From Suilimivivens sp009774465 (GTDB lineage: Bacteria; Bacillota; Clostridia; Lachnospirales; Lachnospiraceae): DNA of 64,000 nt. Numbering within the stretch: the first letter of the stretch is position 1; each line of letters opens with the position of its first letter. The DNA lies in assembly GCA_947382645.1 (NCBI GenBank), contig CANDAE010000013.1, positions 37,583-101,582 on the forward strand, in the 5' to 3' direction. Of the stretch, positions 17,228-25,081 are shown piece after piece. The notes beneath the pieces are model-generated. The model had not been told where the DNA came from, did no database searches, and saw only the letters and a program-made list of their open reading frames with translations. A program made the translations under genes and the position numbers.

Positions 17228-17710
17228 ATGAGCTCCAAAACCAAAATCGTTGTACTTCATCTGAAAGAATTAATATATACCGGTATCTTTGCTGTACTGG
17301 GGATATTATTTATCATTCTCCTGATCATTATGTTTGTACCCAAAAATAAGGAAGAAAATAATGCTGTGGAAACCCCTGCTGCTACATATGTTCCCGGCAT
17401 ATATACCACTTCTCTTATTTTAAATGATAATGCGGTGGATGTGGAAGTCACTGTGGATGAAACCAATATTAATGACATCCGCATTGTAAATCTGGATGAA
17501 GCTGTTGCCACTATGTTTCCGCTTTTAGAGCCTTCCTTTGACGATCTTGCCAATCAGATCATAAAGAATCAGTCATTGGATAATATTACTTATGCAGATG
17601 ACAATAAATATACCTCAATGGTGCTTTTAAATGCCATCAAAACTTCCCTTGCAAAAGCGGCGGCTCCCTCACCTTCTCCTGCTTCTTCCGCTTCTCCCTC
17701 GCCCAAATAA
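17228..17710 (+). CDS. Membrane-anchored protein with degenerate FMN-binding-like domain
   Basis: 160 residues: a basic N-terminus, one membrane segment (about 15-38), an extracellular domain (about 55-145) and a Pro/Ser-rich tail (PSPSPASSASPSPK). The domain follows the plan of the FMN_bind family: PGIYTTSLILNDNAVDVEVTV, INDIRIVNLDE, then YTSMVLLNAIKTSLAKA. The flavinylation motif (S/T-G-A-T-x-S) is replaced by DDNKYTS, so covalent FMN attachment at the usual Thr is doubtful. No clear Shine-Dalgarno; AACGGGG lies just upstream. It converges on nadE. Confidence 0.65.
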   Translation: MSSKTKIVVLHLKELIYTGIFAVLGILFIILLIIMFVPKNKEENNAVETPAATYVPGIYTTSLILNDNAVDVEVTVDETNINDIRIVNLDEAVATMFPLLEPSFDDLANQIIKNQSLDNITYADDNKYTSMVLLNAIKTSLAKAAAPSPSPASSASPSPK

Positions 17711-17732
17711 GCAGGTCATGGCATAATACAAA

Positions 17733-17762
17733 ACGGGCAGTTCGCTTTTGCGGGCTGCCCGT
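17733..17762. terminator. Bidirectional intrinsic terminator
   Basis: ACGGGCAG (17733-17740) and CTGCCCGT (17755-17762) form a stem that can extend through TTCGC / GCGGG. It lies between convergent genes, the membrane-anchored protein and nadE, and can serve both. Confidence 0.65.
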
Positions 17763-17802
17763 ATCAACACAAAACACCTGTTTATTTATCCTCTATAACA
17801 GT

Positions 17803-19719
17803 TCACATTTCCTCCACCTGTTCCAGCCATATCCGCACACAGGCGTCAGAAGGCATACGCAAATCTCCTCTTGGAGATACCGCCACACTTCCCACCTTTG
17901 GACCATCCGGCAGACAGGAACGTTTAAACTGCTGTGCAAAAAATCTTCTGTAAAAGACCTTCATCCATTTTTTAATCTCTTCCTTTTCATACTGCCCTTT
18001 AAAGGACTGCTCAGCTATGCGGAAAATTTTAGCCGGCTCAAATCCACATCTTAACATGTAATATAAGAAAAAGTCATGAAGCTCGTAAGGCCCCACCAAA
18101 TCCTCTGTTTTCTGTGATATTTTTCCATCCTGGGGAGGCAGAAGCTCCGGGCTTACCGGGGTAGCAAGCACATCCGACAAAATGCGCTTTAAGGAATCTT
18201 TTCCACAGGTATCCGCATAATACTGCACCAGATGGCGCACCAGAGTTTTGGGGACTCCTGCGTTTACCCCGTACATGGACATATGGTCTCCATTATAAGT
18301 TGCCCAGCCCAGCGCAAGCTCGGACATATCTCCGGTGCCGATTACCATTCCATTTTCCCTGTTGGCTATATCCATAAGAACCTGCGTCCGTTCTCTTGCC
18401 TGACTGTTTTCGTAGGTCACATCATGGCAGTCCGGATTTTGGCCGATATCCTGAAAATGCGTCGTAACCGCTTCCTTTATATTGACCTCCTCCAGCGTCG
18501 TACCCAATTCTTCCGCCAGATGGCAGGCATTGTCATAAGTTCTGTCCGTGGTGCCGAAGCAGGGCATTGTGACAGCAAGGATATTTTTCCTGTCTATTTT
18601 CAGCATGTCAAAGGTTCTGACTGCAACTAAGAGAGCAAGCGTGGAATCCAGCCCGCCGGAAATTCCAATCACTGCCTTCCTGCATCCGGTATGGGCAAAT
18701 CTTGTTTTCAGCCCCACAGACTGAATAGATAAAATTTCCTCACAGCGCCTTGTTCTTTCCTGTAAATCACCGGGCACAAAGGGCATACAGGGAAAAGTTC
18801 TGGTAAGAACTGTCTCTTCTTCCTTTAAGCCAAAAGGAATTACAAGATATCCTTCCCTTTCTCTTTTCCCGCAGGCAAAGGTATTCATTCTTCTGCGTTC
18901 CATACGCAGCCTGTTTATATCTATTTCCCCATATAAAATCTGACTTTCAAACTTCTTGCTCTGGGCAAGGATGGTTCCATTTTCCGCAATAATATCATGA
19001 CCGCCGAAAACCAGATCCTGAGTGGATTCTCCTTCCCCGCTGCTGCAGTACACATAACCTGCAATCAATTTTGCACTGGAGGATTTCACCAGCATTTCCC
19101 GGTAAACATCTTTGCCGATGGTTTCATTGGAAGCAGACAGATTTACCATAAGCACAGCCCCTGCCAGCGCGTGGGAAATTCCCGGTGCATCCGGCACCCA
19201 GATATCCTCACAGATTTCACAGCCTGTTAAAAGACCTTCCATTCCTTCCGCCTGTAATAGAATATTGGTTCCAAATGGAATCTCCTTTCCCTCAAAAAGA
19301 AAAACTTCCGCTTTTTTATTTCCCGCCTGAAAATGCCTTGTTTCATAAAATTCCCCGTAAGAAGGAATAAAGGTTTTGGGAATAAAGCAGCAAATCTCTC
19401 CGTTATGAACTGCCGCCGCCACATTGTAAAGCTTTCCGTCCCGTTCCAGAGGAAGGCCCACAAACACAAGAGCGTCCTTTCCTTTGGTCGCTTTGGCCAC
19501 TCTGATCAGCTGCTCTTTGCAGGAAGCAAGAAGTCTTTCCTGCAAAAACAGATCCCCACAGGTATACCCGCTGATGCAAAGCTCCGGAAATACAATGATT
19601 TTAGCGCCTTCTTCTGCCGCCTCTTCGATTCCTGCACAAATCTGATCCGTATTATAAATGGTATCCGCCACTTTCATCTTAGGCGTCACTGCCGCTACCT
19701 TGATAAATCCATGCTTCAT
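17803..19719 (-). CDS. nadE: Glutamine-dependent NAD+ synthetase
   Basis: A 638-residue two-domain enzyme making NAD+ from deamido-NAD+, ATP and glutamine-derived ammonia. The N-terminal nitrilase-like glutaminase domain has the catalytic triad Glu46 (VFPELCISGY), Lys115 (FIPKTFIPSYGEFYE) and Cys170 (EICEDIW). The C-terminal synthetase domain has the ATP P-loop ISGGLDSTLAL and the TGDMSELALGW and GVNAGVPKTLVRHLV segments. The length matches the long glutamine-using form. hslO follows upstream on the same strand, 22 bases away, and the group may form one transcript with the methyltransferase. Confidence 0.96.
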   Translation of the reverse strand: MKHGFIKVAAVTPKMKVADTIYNTDQICAGIEEAAEEGAKIIVFPELCISGYTCGDLFLQERLLASCKEQLIRVAKATKGKDALVFVGLPLERDGKLYNVAAAVHNGEICCFIPKTFIPSYGEFYETRHFQAGNKKAEVFLFEGKEIPFGTNILLQAEGMEGLLTGCEICEDIWVPDAPGISHALAGAVLMVNLSASNETIGKDVYREMLVKSSSAKLIAGYVYCSSGEGESTQDLVFGGHDIIAENGTILAQSKKFESQILYGEIDINRLRMERRRMNTFACGKREREGYLVIPFGLKEEETVLTRTFPCMPFVPGDLQERTRRCEEILSIQSVGLKTRFAHTGCRKAVIGISGGLDSTLALLVAVRTFDMLKIDRKNILAVTMPCFGTTDRTYDNACHLAEELGTTLEEVNIKEAVTTHFQDIGQNPDCHDVTYENSQARERTQVLMDIANRENGMVIGTGDMSELALGWATYNGDHMSMYGVNAGVPKTLVRHLVQYYADTCGKDSLKRILSDVLATPVSPELLPPQDGKISQKTEDLVGPYELHDFFLYYMLRCGFEPAKIFRIAEQSFKGQYEKEEIKKWMKVFYRRFFAQQFKRSCLPDGPKVGSVAVSPRGDLRMPSDACVRIWLEQVEEM

Positions 19720-19741
19720 AAAATCATCACGCCTTTCCAGG

Positions 19742-20623
19742 TTACTTGCTGCATTTTTTCAAAAGCGCTTTCAATTCCTCTACCGAAAAACTATAGGAAG
19801 TATTGCAGAAATGACAATTCACCTCTATAGGCTTATTCTCGGAAATCATTTCACCAATTTCCTTTTTCCCAATACTGATAATTGCCTTTTCCACCCTTTT
19901 TTTATCACAGTTACAATAAAAGCGGGCGGGTATGGTATCCGTAATTTCCACATCCATCCCCTTAAGGACAAGATTCAGCATCTCTTCCGGCGTTTTTCCC
20001 TGATTCAGCACCGTAGTGACAGAAGAAAATTCCGCCAGATTCTGTTCCAGCTTTGAAATTACTGTATCTTCCGTAAAAGGCAGCAGTTGTATGATAAATC
20101 CGCCTGCCTGCTTTACCGTATTGTCTTTTTCCATTAAAACACCAAGCCCCACGCTGGAGGGCACCTGCTCGGAGGTTGCAAAATAATACGTAAGGTCTTC
20201 CGCAATTTCCCCTGTCTGTAAGGTAGTCTGCCCCACATAAGGCTCTTTTAATCCCATATCCTTGATTACCCGAAGCATTCCCTTTCCTACCGCCCCGCCT
20301 ACATCCAGCTTGCCGGCAGCGCTTGGAGGAAGCATCACCTGGGGCTCTATGGCATACCCCTTCACATTTCCCTGACTGTCTGCAGTCACTGTCATTCCTT
20401 TTAAAGGACCGTCTCCACTGACCTGAAGAGTCAATAAGTCTTTTTCTCCTTTTAAGGTAGTTCCCATCATCACGCCGCCGGTTAAAAGACGCCCTAAAGC
20501 TGCTGTTGCCACCGGACTGGCATCGTGTGCTGCTCTTGCCGCCTCCACCAGATCTTTCGTAGTTGCCGCAAAAGCTCTGATCTGGGCGTTTGCGGCTGTT
20601 GCCCTGACAATATAATCCGCCAT
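19742..20623 (-). CDS. hslO: Redox-regulated chaperone Hsp33
   Basis: A 293-residue cytoplasmic holdase activated by oxidative unfolding. The zinc-binding redox switch is visible as C237-x-C239 and C270-x-x-C273 (YCNCD ... NCHFCNTSY). The N-terminal core (DYIVRATAANAQIRAFAA, GDGPLKG, GYAIEPQV) is typical. The length is normal. It lies between nadE and a methyltransferase gene, all on the minus strand. Confidence 0.95.
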   Translation of the reverse strand: MADYIVRATAANAQIRAFAATTKDLVEAARAAHDASPVATAALGRLLTGGVMMGTTLKGEKDLLTLQVSGDGPLKGMTVTADSQGNVKGYAIEPQVMLPPSAAGKLDVGGAVGKGMLRVIKDMGLKEPYVGQTTLQTGEIAEDLTYYFATSEQVPSSVGLGVLMEKDNTVKQAGGFIIQLLPFTEDTVISKLEQNLAEFSSVTTVLNQGKTPEEMLNLVLKGMDVEITDTIPARFYCNCDKKRVEKAIISIGKKEIGEMISENKPIEVNCHFCNTSYSFSVEELKALLKKCSK

Positions 20624-20688
20624 TTAAAATTTCCAAACCTTTCTATAGTCAAAATACCGCGCCCCATAACAAAATAATTAAACAGGCG

Positions 20689-21528
20689 CTATTTTTTCCG
20701 CTCTTTCAGACATTCCCTTGCCAGCACATAAATACGCTGGCTTTCTTTAGCAGGCGCCTTATGAGTATCTGCATCCAGCGTGAACAGCAATTCCATCCCT
20801 GCTTTTTTTACAAAGCCTTCCATCTCTTCAAGGGTATAGCCTCTTTGAAAATGGGTTTCCGTAAACCGCCGGAACAAATCCCCTTCCGGCTCTTTTACAA
20901 AAACAGTCAGATCATACTCATTGATTCTCTCTTCCTCATGATAAAAGTTTTCCCATATAAAACTGCATTCATCCCTGTTTTCCGCTATCGTGGCATCCCC
21001 AATCACCTGCTGGTATTTGTAAAGGGTATTAAAGTCAAAAATAAAAAGCCCGCCCGGGTACAGGTAATTGTTTACCAGTTTAAATACCTCTTCCACCTCA
21101 TCATCTTCCAAAAGATAATTAATGGAGTCACAGACACTGATCACCGTCCCCACAGTGCTGTACAAATCCAGTTCCCGCATATCCTGACAAAGGTATAAAA
21201 TTTCACTGCCTGAACTTTCCCGTTTGGCAAAGGCAGCATTCAGCATATCCTCAGAACGGTCCACACCCACCATGTCAAAACCTTTTTGATACAAAAGCTC
21301 TGTCAGGGTGCCTGTTCCGCATCCCAAATCCAGTACCAGATTTTTCTCGGAATTTAAAATTTCTTCCTGTATGGAACCGCTGACGCTGTTTGCTTCCTCT
21401 GCATCCTGCCTTTTTTCTGATATTCCGTATTTTTCAATTAAGTCCGTCAGAAAATCCGCCCATTCCTGATAGGGCGTATTATCCATAAAAGTGTCATACA
21501 CTCCCGCAAAATCCGTATAAGCTTCCAA
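20689..21528 (-). CDS. Class I SAM-dependent methyltransferase
   Basis: 279 residues. The N-terminus (YTDFAGVYDTFMDNTPYQEW) and motif I (LVLDLGCGTGTLTELL), the acidic end of strand 2 (GVDRSEDML) and a motif III-like GGLFIFDFNT identify a Rossmann-fold SAM methyltransferase. A Ser/Glu-rich insert (about 40-58) is unusual. The family is widespread in Firmicutes next to translation or stress genes and its substrate is unknown. The DUF368 gene starts one base beyond it, so the two are probably cotranscribed. Confidence 0.85.
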   Translation of the reverse strand: MEAYTDFAGVYDTFMDNTPYQEWADFLTDLIEKYGISEKRQDAEEANSVSGSIQEEILNSEKNLVLDLGCGTGTLTELLYQKGFDMVGVDRSEDMLNAAFAKRESSGSEILYLCQDMRELDLYSTVGTVISVCDSINYLLEDDEVEEVFKLVNNYLYPGGLFIFDFNTLYKYQQVIGDATIAENRDECSFIWENFYHEEERINEYDLTVFVKEPEGDLFRRFTETHFQRGYTLEEMEGFVKKAGMELLFTLDADTHKAPAKESQRIYVLARECLKERKK

Positions 21529-21529
21529 T

Positions 21530-22432
21530 TTATTCTCCCAGCTTCATAGCAATCACAAATCCAGCTGCAAAAGTAACAACGCTGACCAGTACGCTTAACA
21601 CAGTAATGGTTCCCACATCTCCCAGCAAAAAGATAGCGAAGGGAGAAGCCACAATCAGTCCAATAATCGCCCAATAGGCCTGTACAGGGAACTTTTCAAA
21701 GATAAATTCTATCACCTTTGCAATTAAAATAACGCCCACAATAATTCCCAGCCCCATAGGAACTAAAATGCCGCATCCCTGTAAAATTCCGTTTATGTCA
21801 AAAGCAGCCAGTGCGGTGACAAAATTTTTAATTGCCGCCACGATTGGATTATAATATCCCATAAGCAGCAGCATCATGGAACCGCTGACACCGGGAATCA
21901 CCATAGTTGCGGAAGCAATCACCCCAACTACAAACAATTTGATTACTGACCAGAGGCTGAAAGAAAGATCTGCCGCCGCACCTTCTTTTTCCCCTATGGC
22001 AGCCATTCCCACCACCACTACAAAAAACACTAAAAATGGAATTATATAACTGGCCTTGATTCCTTTTCCCTTCACCTTTTTAATCACAGCCGGAAGTCCG
22101 CCTACAATCAAACCAATGAACAGACAGTTGGTCTGCAGAGGGAAATTTGCAAAGGCCGGCTCAATGATAAAAGATAGTCCTACCAGCGCAATCCCCATTC
22201 CCAGAAAGATTGGAATCAAAAACTTCATGCTCTCCTTAAACTCTTTCAATAAGTGAGTTACACTGTGAATCAGCTTGTCGTAAATTCCCATGGAAACCGC
22301 CATAGTTCCTCCGCTGACGCCGGGAATAATGTTGGCAATTCCCATTACCATTCCTTTTAAAAGATTTTTAATCATTTTTATACCCATCTGCGCGTTGCGG
22401 CGCGCATATAAATCAACAGGTTGAATACGCAT
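21530..22432 (-). CDS. DUF368 membrane protein (PopT-type undecaprenyl phosphate translocase family)
   Basis: 300 residues with about eight to nine hydrophobic segments. The duplicated motif typical of DUF368 is present twice: IIPGVSGGTMAVSMGIYDKL near the N-terminus and VIPGVSGSMMLLLMGYY in the middle. Family knowledge: DUF368 (PopT) proteins recycle undecaprenyl phosphate, the carrier for cell-wall and glycan synthesis. The start at 22432 has AGGAAAGG upstream; an internal ATG at 22375 is a possible alternative. It lies between the methyltransferase gene and hisC. The window also holds a DedA protein, the other known family with this function. Confidence 0.87.
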   Translation of the reverse strand: MRIQPVDLYARRNAQMGIKMIKNLLKGMVMGIANIIPGVSGGTMAVSMGIYDKLIHSVTHLLKEFKESMKFLIPIFLGMGIALVGLSFIIEPAFANFPLQTNCLFIGLIVGGLPAVIKKVKGKGIKASYIIPFLVFFVVVVGMAAIGEKEGAAADLSFSLWSVIKLFVVGVIASATMVIPGVSGSMMLLLMGYYNPIVAAIKNFVTALAAFDINGILQGCGILVPMGLGIIVGVILIAKVIEFIFEKFPVQAYWAIIGLIVASPFAIFLLGDVGTITVLSVLVSVVTFAAGFVIAMKLGE

Positions 22433-22465
22433 TTTTTATTCAACCTTTCCTCCATTTCAAAGCAT

Positions 22466-23518
22466 CTATGCTAAATAATTTTCTAAAAAATCCACCAGTA
22501 TCTGCATCTGTTCATCCGTTCCTATGGTGATGCGCAGATAGTTGTCAATTCTGGGCTTATTCCAGTATCTGACATATATATTGTTTTCTCTTAAGGCAAG
22601 AAAAATATCCTTTGCCGGAACGCTTTTATGGGTGACGAACAAAAAATTACTTTTAGAATCGGTAAAAGAAAATCCAAGCCTCTTTAGCTGGTTTTTCGTC
22701 CACTCTCTTGTTTTTACGATTTTCCCAACGATTTCCTTAAAATAAGCATCATCCAGAACAGCCGCCTCTCCTGCCAAAACAGCCGGCGTATTCATGGTAT
22801 AGGAATTAAAAGAAAATTTAACATCCTTTAAATACCGGATCATTTTTTCATTTGCAATTGCAAATCCAATCCGCATTCCAGCCATTGCCCGTGATTTGGA
22901 AAAGGTCTGTACCACCATCAGATTATCGTACCGGTCTACAAAGGGCACCATACTTTCGCCTCCGAAATCAATGTAGGCCTCATCTATAATCACTACGGAA
23001 TCCGGATTTTTCTTTATAATCTCCTCAAATAATGCAGTCTGTTCAAGCACCCCTGTAGGCGCATTGGGATTGGGAATAATGATACCTCCGTTGGGCACAA
23101 AGTAATCTTCTTTTTTCATGCGGAAGTTTTCATCAAGGGGACACTGCCTGAAAGAAATCCGAAACACATCCGCCCACACATCATAAAAAGAATAGGTAAT
23201 ATCCGGAAACAAAATCGGCTGATTCCCATTAAAAAAAGTCATAAATGACATGGCAAGCACATCATCAGAGCCTACTCCCACGAAAACCTGTTCCGGTTTC
23301 ACATGGTAATAGTCTGCCAGCGCATTCACCAGCTTTTGAGCATTCATATCGGGATAAAGCCGAAGCGTATCCGTCTCAAGCTTTTTTATAACATCTGCCA
23401 CTGCCGGCGATGGGGGATATGGGCATTCATTGGTATTCAACTTAATAACTCCTGCCTGCCCCGGCTGTTCTCCTGCAACATAAGGATCTACCCTTCTTAC
23501 ATTTTCTTCCCAGCTCAT
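22466..23518 (-). CDS. hisC: Histidinol-phosphate aminotransferase
   Basis: About 350 residues, a fold-type I PLP enzyme that transaminates imidazole acetol-phosphate in histidine synthesis. Visible: GVGSDDVLAMSF (cofactor phosphate region), PNPNAPTGV, VVIIDEAYIDFGG, and the PLP lysine in TFSKSRAMAGMRIGFA; the C-terminus has LRITIGTDEQM. ATG 23518 has AAAGGA at good spacing; an ATG six codons earlier is also possible. It is not in a his operon. Stand-alone copies in this group may also act on aromatic keto acids. Confidence 0.88.
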   Translation of the reverse strand: MSWEENVRRVDPYVAGEQPGQAGVIKLNTNECPYPPSPAVADVIKKLETDTLRLYPDMNAQKLVNALADYYHVKPEQVFVGVGSDDVLAMSFMTFFNGNQPILFPDITYSFYDVWADVFRISFRQCPLDENFRMKKEDYFVPNGGIIIPNPNAPTGVLEQTALFEEIIKKNPDSVVIIDEAYIDFGGESMVPFVDRYDNLMVVQTFSKSRAMAGMRIGFAIANEKMIRYLKDVKFSFNSYTMNTPAVLAGEAAVLDDAYFKEIVGKIVKTREWTKNQLKRLGFSFTDSKSNFLFVTHKSVPAKDIFLALRENNIYVRYWNKPRIDNYLRITIGTDEQMQILVDFLENYLA

Positions 23519-23559
23519 GTTCTGTTTCCTTTCCATATGAAATCCTATCTATGGTAACA

Positions 23560-24588
23560 TTATCCTGCATTTGATGCAAGCTCTTCGGCTTCCTTCTTAT
23601 AACTTTCCGCCTGTTCATAAAAGCCCATAGCCTCATAGCACCGGCAAAGCCCCAGACGGGGCAGTTCCTGACTACAGTGAATATTTAAAATGCCTGCTGT
23701 TTCATAGGCCGCATTATAGTACCAGATGGCTGCTTCCTGGTATTCTTCTGCAGACAGATAATATTCTCCAAGCTCATAGCATACTTCGCTTACTCCGCCG
23801 CCATCGCCTGCAGTGTCCTTCATGGCATAGCGGAACATTTTCAGATAATCCCCTCTTAATCTGGCTGCCCGGACGATAATACAGACTGCCTCCTTAAACT
23901 GCTCCTGTTTCGTCTCCGGATCTTCTGCAATTTGCGTAAAATAGCCTTCCGCCTTCATTAAATCCTGTTCGCTGCCTGCAAGCAGAAGTTCTCTTGCATA
24001 TAAATTCATAAGCCGGGCAGACAACTCCTGCCCTGCATCTGCCATTTTTTGAAACATTTCAATGTCCCGCCCCGCATGGCTTTCTTCGGGCAGATGTGTA
24101 ATTTCTATATCGCTGTCATACACCACAGGAAGGAGCCTTACCGTCTCATGCACCGGTTCAATCCACTGAAAGGTTCGCAGCCTTTTAAACAGTTTCGGCC
24201 GAAGCTCTCTGTCAAAATTATAGACAGTTCCGTAGGAAAGCTGATTTCCATAATACATCTGCACCAGCTCCACCTCAGGCAGAAGGCTTCTTTTCAGCTT
24301 TCTAAATCTTTCATGATTTTCTCCATCCAGCACTTCATCTGCATCCGCTGTATAAATATATTCACACTCCGCTTTGGAAAAAGAAAAATTTCTGGCGTCG
24401 GCAAAGCTGCCTGTCCATGTGAAATCATAAATCTTCTGCGTGTATCCGGCGGCAATTTCCTTCGTCCTGTCCGTAGAACCGGTATCCACAATAATGATCT
24501 CATCCATTAAATCACAAATACTGTCAAGGCATCTGGCAAGTATCTTTTCTTCATTTTTTACTATCATGCACAAACTGATCGTTACCAT
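23560..24588 (-). CDS. Glycosyltransferase family 2 with C-terminal TPR-like region
   Basis: About 342 residues. The N-terminal GT-A domain has TISLCMIVKNEEKILARCLDSI, IIVDTGSTDRT and the DxD-type metal motif in YTADADEVLDGE. The C-terminal half (about 190-340) is alpha-helical with TPR-like repeats (YELGEYYLSAEEYQEAAIWYY, CYEAMGFYEQAESYKKEA). This SunS/WaaE-related architecture is common in Firmicutes; acceptors may be proteins or glycans. ATG 24588 has GTGGAG nine bases upstream. It is followed by hisC on the same strand. Confidence 0.82.
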   Translation of the reverse strand: MVTISLCMIVKNEEKILARCLDSICDLMDEIIIVDTGSTDRTKEIAAGYTQKIYDFTWTGSFADARNFSFSKAECEYIYTADADEVLDGENHERFRKLKRSLLPEVELVQMYYGNQLSYGTVYNFDRELRPKLFKRLRTFQWIEPVHETVRLLPVVYDSDIEITHLPEESHAGRDIEMFQKMADAGQELSARLMNLYARELLLAGSEQDLMKAEGYFTQIAEDPETKQEQFKEAVCIIVRAARLRGDYLKMFRYAMKDTAGDGGGVSEVCYELGEYYLSAEEYQEAAIWYYNAAYETAGILNIHCSQELPRLGLCRCYEAMGFYEQAESYKKEAEELASNAG

Positions 24589-24649
24589 ATCTTTTTTCTC
24601 CACTTCTTAAATATAAACGCTCTAAGCTGCCCCTTTCCCGTAACGCCTC

Positions 24650-24933
24650 CATGAAAATCAGCTTTCAGAGTCCGGGAAAATATATGTACGCTGTCAGAGG
24701 ATGTCATTCCGAAGTATTTCTTAAGGAGCCCTTACAAAAACGTCAGTGGTTAGCGAGGTTAAGAGCTGCTCGCAGCTCACGAGTTGCAGGCAGCTCACAA
24801 GTTGCAAAGCAGCTCACGAGCTTAGCACTGTTACGTTTTTGTAGAGCGAAAGCGTGGCGACGAAGAAATATTCCGGAATGACATCCTCTAAAGCACTACA
24901 TACACTTCCGGACTCTGAAAATTGATTTCCATG
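24650..24933. repeat. Large nested palindromic repeat, copy B
   Basis: About 284 bp with the same plan as 16888-17154. Outer arms at 24650-24675 and 24908-24933, inner perfect arms at 24696-24711 and 24874-24889, and a near-identical core (TACAAAAACGT ... ACGTTTTTGTA). The tip has one more AGCTCAC / GTTGC iteron unit than copy A. Three inner-arm differences from copy A are matched by complementary changes in the opposite arm. It fills the gap between the glycosyltransferase gene and the membrane protein gene at 25082. Confidence 0.85.
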
Positions 24934-24951
24934 TAACACCGCTGTCGGCAG

Positions 24952-24980
24952 TTGACAACAGCCCCCACATCTACTATATT
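24952..24980 (+). promoter_or_regulatory. Promoter of the membrane protein gene at 25082, inside a dyad
   Basis: TTGACA (24952-24957), 17 bases, TATATT (24975-24980). GCCCCCACA at 24961-24969 and its exact complement at 24996-25004 flank the -10 region, and CTACT / AGTAG lie inside. The spacing suggests operator half-sites for a repressor, or a leader hairpin. Confidence 0.6.
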
Positions 24981-25081
24981 TTGAGTAGTAACAGTTGTGG
25001 GGGCACCTTTACGAATGTTGCGGGCCAGGCCGTTGCTTCAAGTATATCATAAGACACGATTAAGGAACAGGAGTTATTGCC

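Noticed and set aside
19333..19830. Long open frame antisense to nadE and hslO
   Set aside because: It runs opposite to two well-supported genes and has no ribosome binding site or family signature.
24049..24510. 153-codon frame opposite the glycosyltransferase gene
   Set aside because: Antisense shadow of a real gene; no motif or ribosome binding site.
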